Source: JBJXDT01 sp046153505
Lineage (GTDB): Bacteria; Pseudomonadota; Gammaproteobacteria; Burkholderiales; Methylophilaceae
DNA: 18,478 nucleotides
NCBI GenBank assembly: GCA_046153505.1
Contig: JBJXDT010000023.1
Span: forward strand, 1 to 18,478
Direction of reading: 5' to 3'
Under the pieces are notes generated by a model, which was not told where the DNA came from, made no database searches, and worked only from the letters and a program-made list of their open reading frames with translations. Position 1 is the stretch's first letter. The number at the start of each line of letters is the position of its first letter. The translations under genes were made by a program, and so were the position numbers. This document shows positions 1 to 7,364 of this stretch, piece after piece.

Positions 1-542
1 TAGACCCAAAGGATGCGAGAAATATTATTGGGCTTGGTTTGCGTGAGTCAATTCATGCCTTGTTTGGTGACATTCCGCCTGAGCAAGCGCAAGCGTTAGC
101 CAAGCAATACACTGCAAATTATTATGCGGGCGAGCAAGATATTCCACTATTTGAAGGTGCAAAAGCGCTGATAACCGAACTGAGCAGGCGCGGATATAAG
201 CTGGCCGTAGCCACAGGCAAAGGAAGGCATGGGCTTAATTTAGCTTTGGACCGCGCAGGTTTCGGGCATTTATTCCATGCCACTAGAACTGTGGATGAAT
301 GCTTCTCTAAACCTCATCCACAAATGCTGGATGAACTAATGGATATTTTGGTCGTTCGACCAGAGCGCACCTTGATGATTGGGGACAGCAGCTATGATTT
401 GCAAATGGCTGAAAACGCTGGCGTGCAGTCACTGGCAGTTACCTTTGGGGCGCAATCTGCCGACAAATTACTGAGGTATAATCCAAAAGGTATTTTTGAT
501 GAATTTAGCGAGCTAAGCTATTGGTTACTTCGTAATGCATAA
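1..542 (+). CDS. HAD-IA family phosphatase, phosphoglycolate phosphatase-like (5' end missing)
   Basis: The reading frame is open from base 3 of the window with no stop upstream, so the gene starts before the window. The TTG at 39 is an internal leucine codon within a Gly-Leu-Gly-Leu stretch typical of the cap region of Gph-like enzymes, not a start. The N-terminal nucleophile motif (DxDGT) therefore lies outside. Visible HAD motifs are motif II (VATGKG, the Thr), motif III (the Lys in CFSKPHP) and motif IV (MIGDSSYDLQMAENAG, with the acidic Asp that binds magnesium). Such proteins are soluble phosphomonoesterases; the substrate (phosphoglycolate, pyrophosphate, a nucleotide or a sugar phosphate) cannot be told from sequence. 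The stop codon is 6 bases before the Rieske gene, and sppA follows, which suggests one transcript. In related bacteria rluC often precedes this gene, but it is not visible here. Confidence 0.9.
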   Translation, partial: DPKDARNIIGLGLRESIHALFGDIPPEQAQALAKQYTANYYAGEQDIPLFEGAKALITELSRRGYKLAVATGKGRHGLNLALDRAGFGHLFHATRTVDECFSKPHPQMLDELMDILVVRPERTLMIGDSSYDLQMAENAGVQSLAVTFGAQSADKLLRYNPKGIFDEFSELSYWLLRNA

Positions 543-548
543 AGCACA

Positions 549-935
549 ATGCCCAAAACTATAAAGTTTAATAGTCACGATTTGCACGAAAAAAGCACAG
601 GCTTGCGTTTTCCTTTGCCAGCTTTGGGTGAGTTTGCGTGCGGATTTGTGATTCGCTTTGAAGGTAAGGCATACGCTTACATTAATCAATGTGCACATGT
701 TCCAGTAGAGCTAGATTGGAACGAAGGTCAATTTTTTACCGTCAGCAAAGATTATTTAATATGCGCAACACATGGCGCGCATTACGCACCAGATTCAGGG
801 CATTGCGTCTATGGGCCATGTAAGGGCAAAAGTTTGCAATCTTTGCCCGTGACAGAGATGAACCAAGAGATTACTATTCACATTGAACATTTAGGCAATT
901 TCATACATAAATCCCATAAAATCAACAAAGTTTAA
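549..935 (+). CDS. Rieske [2Fe-2S] domain protein
   Basis: This is a 128-residue soluble protein made almost entirely of one Rieske fold. The cluster ligands are visible: Cys48-x-His50 in box 1 and Cys72-x2-His75 in box 2, separated by 21 residues, with Gly-Pro-Cys-Lys-Gly near residue 89 where the Pro loop is expected. There is no signal peptide, no membrane helix and no oxygenase catalytic domain. It is therefore a ferredoxin-like electron carrier or an orphan regulatory Rieske protein rather than a dioxygenase alpha subunit. The ATG at 549 is the only good start; no strong Shine-Dalgarno sequence precedes it, which fits translational coupling to the HAD gene ending 6 bases upstream. The electron-transfer partner is unknown, and neither neighbour suggests an obvious redox reaction. 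Confidence 0.88.
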   Translation: MPKTIKFNSHDLHEKSTGLRFPLPALGEFACGFVIRFEGKAYAYINQCAHVPVELDWNEGQFFTVSKDYLICATHGAHYAPDSGHCVYGPCKGKSLQSLPVTEMNQEITIHIEHLGNFIHKSHKINKV

Positions 936-950
936 TATTTAGGAAAACAC

Positions 951-1892
951 ATGGCTGAGCAAGACAATTGGCAACAAAAAACTATCGAGAAACTCGCATT
1001 ATCAAGCTTAGATGAGCAAAAAAAATCTCGCCGCTGGGGTATTTTATTTAAAACTCTCACTTTTATTTACTTATTTGGTACCTTGTTTGCAATTATGGGC
1101 TGGTTTGGTGAAGGTAAGTCTAGCTCTAGTCCGCACACCGCAATTATCGACCTAAATGGCGTCATCGAGGCGGGTGGTGAGGTAAATTCAGATTCTGTGA
1201 TTACTAGCCTAAAAGATGCCTATGAAAGTAGCGGCACCAAAGGTATTATTTTGCGCATCAACAGCCCAGGCGGTAGCCCAGTGCAAGCTGGCATAATTAA
1301 TGACGAAATTCGTCGTCAAAAAGCCCTTCATCCAAAAATCCCCGTGTATGCGGTGGTTGAAGATATTTGCGCCTCTGGTGGTTATTATATTGCTGTAGCA
1401 GCAGATAAAATTTACGTGGATAAAGCGAGTATTATTGGTTCTATCGGAGTGCTGATGGATGGTTACGGTTTTACTGAGGTGATGAAAAAAGTCGGCGTTG
1501 AGCGTCGCTTAATGACAGCGGGCGAGAATAAAGCCATGTTAGACCCGTTTTCACCAGTTAACGAGAAACACAAAGCGCTTGCGCAAGCCATGTTGAATGA
1601 AGTGCATGAGCAATTTAAAGCTGTTGTTCGCCAAGGTCGTGGCGCGAGACTGCACGAAACACCGGAAGTCTTTAGTGGATTGTTTTGGAGCGGTGAGCAA
1701 GGCATTAAACTCGGTCTTGCTGATGCGCTAGGAAGTGCTGATTACGTGGCGCGCGAAGTCATTAAGCAAGAAGATATTATCGATTACACCTACCAAGAAA
1801 CCGTCGTGGACCGCTTTGCCAAACGCTTAGGGGCGAGTATGGCGAAATCGATAGGGCTTGATACGATGACAAAAGGCTTGCAGTTGAGGTAA
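951..1892 (+). CDS. sppA: Signal peptide peptidase SppA, short form (S49 family)
   Basis: The protein has 313 residues, the length of the single-domain SppA class rather than the about 618-residue E. coli form. A basic N-terminus (about residues 23-30) is followed by one membrane helix (about 31-52), which should anchor the protein with its protease domain in the periplasm. The S49 catalytic pair is visible: Ser142 in ICASGGYY and Lys194 in GENKAMLDPF, preceded by the conserved NSPGGSP oxyanion region (about 104-110). Family members degrade cleaved signal peptides in the membrane. The start is supported by AGGA at 941-944, six bases before the ATG. It is the third gene of the HAD-Rieske-sppA run, 15 bases after the Rieske stop. 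The C-terminus looks complete. Confidence 0.93.
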   Translation: MAEQDNWQQKTIEKLALSSLDEQKKSRRWGILFKTLTFIYLFGTLFAIMGWFGEGKSSSSPHTAIIDLNGVIEAGGEVNSDSVITSLKDAYESSGTKGIILRINSPGGSPVQAGIINDEIRRQKALHPKIPVYAVVEDICASGGYYIAVAADKIYVDKASIIGSIGVLMDGYGFTEVMKKVGVERRLMTAGENKAMLDPFSPVNEKHKALAQAMLNEVHEQFKAVVRQGRGARLHETPEVFSGLFWSGEQGIKLGLADALGSADYVAREVIKQEDIIDYTYQETVVDRFAKRLGASMAKSIGLDTMTKGLQLR

Positions 1893-2033
1893 TCTTGATG
1901 AGTCCCGCGGGGCGGATTGGCTTGCACAACCCGCCGTAGGAGATATTGCAACTCCTAAAATCTTTCCTCGGTGCAATAGGCTTCGCAATTGACGCGCATC
2001 AACCCGCATAAGTCTTGTCTCGATGGGCAGTGG
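1893..2033. repeat. Structured, relatively G+C-rich spacer with inverted repeats
   Basis: This stretch lies between the converging sppA and pgi stops. By hand count it is about half G+C, high for an intergenic stretch here. It contains the palindrome CCCGCGGG (1904-1911), a 5-bp arm pair GGCGG (1911-1915) and CCGCC (1931-1935), a 6-bp stem TAGGAG (1937-1942) with CTCCTA (1952-1957) around a 9-base loop, and ATTGCA (1945-1950) with TGCAAT (1972-1977). None of the stems is followed by the T-run of a classical terminator. It may be a dispersed intergenic repeat or a bidirectional termination region; only genome-wide copy number would tell. A 60-codon minus-strand frame (1827-2009) overlaps it and the sppA end but has no coding signs. 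Confidence 0.4.
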
Positions 2034-3686
2034 CTATTTTAGCTTTTTGGTATGATTAATCAACCCATTGGTGGAACTGTCGTAGTTGCCCACCACTTCG
2101 TCATTCGTCAGTTGTGGCAGTATTTGGCTGGCGATTTGTTTGCCATATTCGACGCCCCATTGGTCGAAGCTGTTGATGTCCCAAATGATCCCTTGCACGA
2201 ATATTTTGTGCTCATACATCGCAATGAGCTTGCCCAATGTGTTTGGCGTGAGCGTGTCAAACATAATTGAGGTGGTGGGGCGGTTGCCTTCAAACGTTTT
2301 GTGTGGCAAAAGCGCTTCTAGCGCATCACCCTTAATGCCTTGTTTTACAAGCTCTGCGCGTGCTTCGTCTTTGGTTTTTCCTAGCATTAACGCCTGAGTT
2401 TGGGCTAAGAAATTTGCCAGTAAAATTTTGTGATGCGCGTAGCCGTTTTTGCCAATTGCGTAGTGACTATGTACAGGCATTAAGAAATCAGCAGGGACAA
2501 TTTGCGTGCCTTGGTGAATAAGCTGGTAAAACGCATGCTGGCCATTGGTGCCAGCCTCACCCCAAACCACTGGGCCTGTTTTATATTGAACGCGTGTACC
2601 TTCGCGGCAGATAAATTTCCCGTTACTTTCCATATCTGCTTGTTGCAGATAGGCTGGGAAACGCGCCATTCCTTGGTCGTAGGGCAGTATTGCGTGCGTG
2701 TCGACATGGAAGAAGTTGTTGTACCAAATGCCAATCAAGGCCATGATAACGGGAATGTTTTGCTCGAGCGGCGCGGTTTTGAAATGGTTGTCCATCTCGT
2801 GAGCGCCAGAGAGCAGCGCTTCGAAATTATCCATGCCCACCCATAATGCAATCGACAAACCAATGGCTGACCAAAGTGAGTAGCGACCGCCAACCCAATC
2901 CCAAAAGGCGAACATATTGGCGACATCGATGCCAAACTCTTGCACAGCCTTGGTGTTGGTGGAGAGCGCAACAAAATGCTTAGCAACATGCGAGTCTTTT
3001 ATGGCTGCATCTAAAAACCAGGTGCGCGCAGAAAGCGCATTGGTCATGGTTTCTTGTGTGGTAAAAGTTTTAGAGGCAACAATAAACAAGGTTGTTTCAG
3101 GGTTGCATTTGTTCAGCGCACGCATCAAATGCGCACCGTCGATGTTTGACACGAAATGCATGGTCAAATCGGGGTGACCGTAAGGCGTAAGTGCGTCACA
3201 AGCCATTACAGGGCCTAAATCTGAGCCACCAATACCAATGTTCACAATATCTGTAATGCGCTTACCACTGTAGCCTGTCCATGCGCCGCTGCGCACTTGC
3301 TCGGTAAATTCGCGCATGTGCTTGAGTACTGCATTTACTTCTGGCATAACATCTTTACCATCGACCATGATAGGCGCGTTGCTTCGGTTGCGCAGGGCAG
3401 TGTGCAATACAGCACGATTCTCGGTAATGTTGATTTTTTCACCCGCAAACATGCGGTCACGCCAGGTTTCAATATTAGCTTCTCGCGCCATTTGCATAAG
3501 CAATGGCAAGGTTTCTTGAGTGATGCGATGCTTGGAGTAGTCGAATAGAATATCCGTGAATTTCAAGCTGAATTTTTCGAAGCGTTTCGGATCTGCTGCG
3601 AATAAGTCGCGCATGTGAACTTTGAAGATGTCACGCTGATGTGAGCAGAGTTTTTCCCATGCTGGGTATTGAATTAAGTGTGCCAT
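2034..3686 (-). CDS. pgi: Glucose-6-phosphate isomerase
   Basis: The product (550 residues, against about 549 for the E. coli enzyme) interconverts glucose-6-phosphate and fructose-6-phosphate in the cytoplasm. Visible family motifs are GIGGSDLGP (151-159), signature 1 DWVGGRYSLWSAIG (263-276) and signature 2 around SFDQWGVEYGK (506-516). The catalytic residues expected from the family are present: Glu353 in MESNGK, His384 in GTNGQHAF and Lys516. The ATG at 3684-3686 follows the glgB stop by 33 bases on the same strand, so glgB and pgi probably share a transcript. No clear Shine-Dalgarno sequence is seen; the leader is A/T-rich. In a RuMP-cycle methylotroph (inferred) this enzyme would link formaldehyde-derived fructose-6-phosphate with glucose-6-phosphate for oxidation or for glycogen. 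The stop codon is TAG. Confidence 0.97.
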   Translation of the reverse strand: MAHLIQYPAWEKLCSHQRDIFKVHMRDLFAADPKRFEKFSLKFTDILFDYSKHRITQETLPLLMQMAREANIETWRDRMFAGEKINITENRAVLHTALRNRSNAPIMVDGKDVMPEVNAVLKHMREFTEQVRSGAWTGYSGKRITDIVNIGIGGSDLGPVMACDALTPYGHPDLTMHFVSNIDGAHLMRALNKCNPETTLFIVASKTFTTQETMTNALSARTWFLDAAIKDSHVAKHFVALSTNTKAVQEFGIDVANMFAFWDWVGGRYSLWSAIGLSIALWVGMDNFEALLSGAHEMDNHFKTAPLEQNIPVIMALIGIWYNNFFHVDTHAILPYDQGMARFPAYLQQADMESNGKFICREGTRVQYKTGPVVWGEAGTNGQHAFYQLIHQGTQIVPADFLMPVHSHYAIGKNGYAHHKILLANFLAQTQALMLGKTKDEARAELVKQGIKGDALEALLPHKTFEGNRPTTSIMFDTLTPNTLGKLIAMYEHKIFVQGIIWDINSFDQWGVEYGKQIASQILPQLTNDEVVGNYDSSTNGLINHTKKLK

Positions 3687-3719
3687 TTTATTTTATAAAC
3701 AATTGGTTATATGTATTTA

Positions 3720-5900
3720 TTAATTTGTTTTATTAAGTTCTAAAATCACTCCACTTAGCGGTGGAATCGTCATTAACAATGAGTGTCCTTGATTCATCCA
3801 AGGTATGCTTTCACTATTTAAGCCAGCACCGTTACCTTGGTTGCTACCGCCATAGCATTCTGCATCGCTATTAAATATCTCCCGATAATCACCCGCTTGT
3901 GGCACGCCGATGCGGTAACCTTTGCGCAACACAGGCGTAAAGTTGAGTACTATTATAACAAAACTGCCGTCACGGGCACGTCTAATGTAACTTATTACAG
4001 ATTGGTCATGGTCGTGACAATCTATCCATTCAAAGCCCAGCACTTCAAAATCTAAATCGTAAAGCGCTGCGTGAGAGCGATAGAGATTGTTTAAATCATG
4101 GGTCGCAAGTTGAACGCCTTTTTGGAAGCTGTTATCTAGCAAGTGCCAATCTAGACTATTGTTCACATTCCATTCTCGGCCTTGCGCAAATTCATTGCCC
4201 ATAAAGTTGATTTTTTTACCTGGATGCGTCATCTGAAAGGTAAGTAACAGGCGCAAATTGGCGAATTTTTGCCATGCATCTCCTGGCATTTTGTCGAGCA
4301 ATGATTTTTTGCCATGAACCACTTCGTCATGAGAAAACGGCAACACAAAGTTTTCTGTGTACGCATAAAGTTGACCAAAGGTTAATTTGTCATGATGATA
4401 ACGGCGGTGCACTGGGTCGTTTTGCATATAGCTCAGCGTGTCGTTCATCCAGCCCATATTCCATTTCATGCTGAATCCTAAACCACCAATATGAACTGGG
4501 CGTGACACTGCAGGCCAAGCGGTAGATTCTTCGGCAATCGTGAGTGCGCCAGGGAAATCTTGATGTACTAGCACGTTTAATTGTTTAATAAAGTCAATCA
4601 CTTCTAGATTTTCACGGCCGCCAAATTTGTTAGGCAGCCATTCGCCAGTTTTACGCGAGTAATCAAGATAAAGCATGGAGGCGACAGCATCAACACGCAA
4701 ACCGTCAATATGAAATTCTTTAAGCCAAAAATATGCGTTAGAAATTAAAAAGTTGCGCACCTCGTTGCGGCCGTAATTAAAAATATATGTGCCCCAGTCT
4801 TGATGTTCGCCTAAACGTGGGTCTTCATGCTCATAAAGTGCTGTACCGTCAAAACGCGCCAGCGCCCAATCATCTTTAGGGAAGTGCCCAGGCACCCAAT
4901 CTAAAATTACGCCAATATTGGCTTGATGGCAGGCATCGATTAAAAAGCGCAAATCGTCTGGTTTGCCAAAGCGGTTGGTTGCTGCAAAATAGCCTGTTGT
5001 TTGATAACCCCAAGACTCATTCAACGGATGCTCAGTAATTGGCAATAATTCAATATGCGTATAGCCCATATCCACTACATAAGGAACTAATTGCAAGGCT
5101 AACTCGCGATAGCTAAGAAACTCGCCTTCTGCGTTACGTTTCCATGAGCCTAAATGTACTTCATAACAATTAAAGGGAGCGTGAAGCCAATCTTGATTGC
5201 CGCGCTGAGAAAGCCAGCTATCGTCATTCCATTTGTGTTGATCACTGTTTGAAACCTTAGCCGCTGTGCCTGGGCGCATTTCAAATTCGCGCGCATATGG
5301 ATCAGCTTTAACCATGATTGCACCAGTGTTGCGATTACGAATTTCAAATTTATACAGTTCATTTTCAGCTAAATGGGGAATGAAAAGCTCCCACACGCCT
5401 GTGCCACCGCGAACGCGCATTGGGTTAACGCGACCATCCCATTGGTTGAAGTTGCCAATAACACTTACCCGTTCTGCGTTGGGTGCCCATACAGCAAAAC
5501 GTGTACCAGACACACCTTGGTGGGTCATTAAATGCGCGCCAAACGCTCTGTAGGCCTCGTTTAAGCGGCCTTCACCAAACAAATGAAGCTCATCATCGGT
5601 GAGCGTCGGCCAAAAGCTATAAGTATCTGCAATTTCAATGGTTTTATGTGGATACTGTATATTGAGTTCGTATGGAGCTTCTGGCGCCGTTTTGCCATGC
5701 CATACAAATAAACCTTCGTCATGAATGCGGTCTAATTCCACCCATTTTGTTTTGATTTTAAGACCGACCTTTTCGGCATAAGGCAAAAATGCACGAAATA
5801 CAAATTGCTTATTGAGTTGGTGTAAGCCTAGGTATGCAAAAGGGTCATGGTGTTTTGCGCCAAGAATTAAATTTAGATCGTGTGATGTTGATTGCTTCAA
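3720..5900 (-). CDS. glgB: 1,4-alpha-glucan branching enzyme GlgB (GH13)
   Basis: The protein has 726 residues, matching the two-CBM48 GlgB class (E. coli 728). The order is an N-terminal N1 module (about 10-105), CBM48 (about 120-215), the GH13 barrel (about 245-620) and a C-terminal beta domain. Catalytic residues are visible: nucleophile Asp404 in DGLRVDAVA, acid/base Glu457 in LTIAEEST, and stabilising Asp525 in PFSHDEVVH. It cuts alpha-1,4 chains and rejoins them as alpha-1,6 branches of glycogen. The only workable start is TTG at 5898-5900: an in-frame TGA lies five codons upstream, the next internal ATG is at residue 125, and residues from about 10 on already match the family. No good Shine-Dalgarno sequence precedes it, so translation may be weak. 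It is divergent from glgC and leads into pgi. Confidence 0.96.
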   Translation of the reverse strand: MKQSTSHDLNLILGAKHHDPFAYLGLHQLNKQFVFRAFLPYAEKVGLKIKTKWVELDRIHDEGLFVWHGKTAPEAPYELNIQYPHKTIEIADTYSFWPTLTDDELHLFGEGRLNEAYRAFGAHLMTHQGVSGTRFAVWAPNAERVSVIGNFNQWDGRVNPMRVRGGTGVWELFIPHLAENELYKFEIRNRNTGAIMVKADPYAREFEMRPGTAAKVSNSDQHKWNDDSWLSQRGNQDWLHAPFNCYEVHLGSWKRNAEGEFLSYRELALQLVPYVVDMGYTHIELLPITEHPLNESWGYQTTGYFAATNRFGKPDDLRFLIDACHQANIGVILDWVPGHFPKDDWALARFDGTALYEHEDPRLGEHQDWGTYIFNYGRNEVRNFLISNAYFWLKEFHIDGLRVDAVASMLYLDYSRKTGEWLPNKFGGRENLEVIDFIKQLNVLVHQDFPGALTIAEESTAWPAVSRPVHIGGLGFSMKWNMGWMNDTLSYMQNDPVHRRYHHDKLTFGQLYAYTENFVLPFSHDEVVHGKKSLLDKMPGDAWQKFANLRLLLTFQMTHPGKKINFMGNEFAQGREWNVNNSLDWHLLDNSFQKGVQLATHDLNNLYRSHAALYDLDFEVLGFEWIDCHDHDQSVISYIRRARDGSFVIIVLNFTPVLRKGYRIGVPQAGDYREIFNSDAECYGGSNQGNGAGLNSESIPWMNQGHSLLMTIPPLSGVILELNKTN

Positions 5901-5936
5901 AGTAATAAATTTTCAATTAAATAGCGGTTATGGCTA

Positions 5937-5953
5937 GATTATACCTCGTAATC
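5937..5953. promoter_or_regulatory. Small inverted repeat at the divergent glgB/glgC promoters
   Basis: GATTA (5937-5941) and TAATC (5949-5953) form 5-bp inverted arms around a 7-base spacer. The element covers the glgB -10 box and lies in the spacer of the glgC promoter, where a dimeric regulator could act on both. The arms are short and could be chance in A/T-rich DNA. Confidence 0.2.
5938..5943 (-). promoter_or_regulatory. Candidate -10 box of the glgB-pgi promoter
   Basis: On the minus strand these bases read TATAAT, a perfect sigma-70 -10 hexamer, 37 bases before the TTG start of glgB. The hexamer 16-18 bases upstream is a poor -35 match, so an activator or a different -35 contact would be needed. 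It sits inside the -35 region of the opposing glgC promoter. Confidence 0.45.
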
Positions 5954-5958
5954 AAGCC

Positions 5959-5964
5959 TATAAT
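5959..5964 (+). promoter_or_regulatory. Candidate -10 box of the glgC operon promoter
   Basis: A perfect TATAAT lies 80 bases before the preferred glgC ATG at 6045, implying a leader of roughly 70-75 bases. The -35 candidate at the usual spacing (TAGATT, 5935-5940, spacer 18) matches consensus at only three positions. If this is the promoter, the glgC starts at 5997 and 6006 would be in the transcript but lack a ribosome site. Confidence 0.45.
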
Positions 5965-6027
5965 GGAAACGAATAGCCACATAACTTTGCCCATTTATGA
6001 TATTTATGTGTGCGTTCAATTTTACGC

Positions 6028-6034
6028 AAGGGGG
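6028..6034 (+). promoter_or_regulatory. glgC: Shine-Dalgarno sequence that sets the glgC start
   Basis: AAGGGGG lies ten bases before ATG 6045. It is the only purine-rich ribosome site in the region and favours that start over the in-frame ATGs at 5997 and 6006. Confidence 0.6.
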
Positions 6035-6044
6035 CAAACAGAAA

Positions 6045-7310
6045 ATGCAAGATCAAAACTCTTCTAGATTTATTAGTGCGATCACTAAAAACACTGTTGC
6101 ATTAATTTTGGCTGGCGGACGCGGTACCCGATTGAAAGATCTTACTAACCGTCGCGCCAAACCAGCTGTACCATTTGGCGGCAAATTTCGAATTATCGAT
6201 TTCCCGCTATCTAATTGCGTTAACTCTGGCATTCGCCGAGTTGGCGTTGTTACACAATATAAATCACACAGCTTAATTCGCCATATCCAGCGCGGCTGGA
6301 GCTTCTTAAAAGCCGAATTTGATGAGTACATTGAGTTATTGCCCGCGTCACAGCAAAATGAACACGAGGAGTGGTACAAAGGTACGGCAGATGCGGTTTA
6401 TCAAAATCTTGATATTTTAAAAGAAAGTGAAACTGAATATGTGCTTATATTAGCTGGCGACCATGTATACAAAATGGACTATGGTCAGTTGTTAGCAACA
6501 CACGTCAGAAAAAACGCAGATATGACAGTCGCTTGTATTAATGTACCACTAGAAGATGCAAAGGGTTTTGGTGTACTTGCGGTGGATGGAGAAGACCGCA
6601 TTATAGAGTTTGCTGAAAAACCAGAACATCCTAAACATATGCCTGAAGACAAAACACAAGCATTTGCCAGTATGGGTATTTATGTCTTTAACGCGCAGTT
6701 TTTATATGAGCAGTTGGAACGTGATGCTGCCGACCCAAGCTCTGCAAATGATTTTGGCGGCAACATTATTCCTTACTTAATATCGCGTGCACGTGTCTAT
6801 GCGCATCGTTTTTCTGATAGTTGTGTGGGTGCAAAAAGTGGTTTTTACTATTGGCGCGATGTGGGCACAATTGATGCCTATTGGGAAGCCAATATGGAGC
6901 TTACTCGAGTAACGCCAGAACTTAATATGTATGATAAGCACTGGCCAATTTGGACATATCAAGAACAGTTGCCACCAGCCAAATTTGTGTTTCAAGATGA
7001 AGGCAGAACCGGTAAAGCGACCGACTCCATAGTCTCAGGAGGTTGCTTGATTAGCGGTTCATGCGTGGTGAGTTCGGTGCTTTTCTCGAATGTGCGTGTA
7101 CATAGCTATTGTAATATCGAAGGTGCAGTGATTATGCCCAACGTGGTAGTGAATCGTCATGCTAAGCTTAAAAATGTGATTATCGATAAAAGCGTCATTA
7201 TTCCTGAAGGTATTGAGATAGGTTTTGATTTGAAAGCGGACATGGGTCGTTTTTATGTTACCGAAAAGGGAACAGTTTTAGTCACACAAGATATGCTCAA
7301 TAAAATGTAG
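6045..7310 (+). CDS. glgC: Glucose-1-phosphate adenylyltransferase (ADP-glucose pyrophosphorylase)
   Basis: GlgC makes ADP-glucose from ATP and glucose-1-phosphate, the committed step of bacterial glycogen synthesis. From the ATG at 6045 the protein has 421 residues (E. coli 431). The nucleotidyltransferase core shows LILAGGRGTRL (20-30), Lys39 in RRAKPAVPFGGK (an activator-site lysine in E. coli), the catalytic aspartate Asp139 in LAGDHVYKMDYG, and the glucose-1-phosphate lysine Lys192 in EFAEKP. The C-terminal part (about 300-421) is the left-handed beta-helix, with SGGCLISGSCV and VIMPNVVV repeats. An in-frame extension to ATG 5997 exists, but its 16 residues do not resemble the family, and AAGGGGG (6028-6034) serves 6045. 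It heads the plus-strand unit and is divergent from glgB. The glycogen synthase partner is not in this window. Confidence 0.96.
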   Translation: MQDQNSSRFISAITKNTVALILAGGRGTRLKDLTNRRAKPAVPFGGKFRIIDFPLSNCVNSGIRRVGVVTQYKSHSLIRHIQRGWSFLKAEFDEYIELLPASQQNEHEEWYKGTADAVYQNLDILKESETEYVLILAGDHVYKMDYGQLLATHVRKNADMTVACINVPLEDAKGFGVLAVDGEDRIIEFAEKPEHPKHMPEDKTQAFASMGIYVFNAQFLYEQLERDAADPSSANDFGGNIIPYLISRARVYAHRFSDSCVGAKSGFYYWRDVGTIDAYWEANMELTRVTPELNMYDKHWPIWTYQEQLPPAKFVFQDEGRTGKATDSIVSGGCLISGSCVVSSVLFSNVRVHSYCNIEGAVIMPNVVVNRHAKLKNVIIDKSVIIPEGIEIGFDLKADMGRFYVTEKGTVLVTQDMLNKM

Positions 7311-7364
7311 CTTAATTAATGTTCAAACTTACCGTTAAATAGTTACAAACCAGCAGGGTAGCAA

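Noticed and set aside
39..542. A complete 167-residue phosphatase starting at TTG 39
   Set aside because: The frame continues upstream to the window edge with family-like sequence and the first HAD motif is missing, so the TTG is an internal codon.
1827..2009. 60-codon minus-strand frame at the sppA end and the following spacer
   Set aside because: It overlaps sppA antisense, resembles no family I recognise, and its content is explained by the inverted-repeat spacer.
2033..2049. Terminator-like hairpin GCTA-TTT-TAGC followed by TTTTT after sppA
   Set aside because: The stem is only four A/T-containing pairs with a three-base loop and lies across the pgi stop; too weak to call.
5997..6044. 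Upstream ATG starts for glgC at 5997 and 6006
   Set aside because: The extra residues do not look like the GlgC N-terminus and the only good ribosome site serves ATG 6045.
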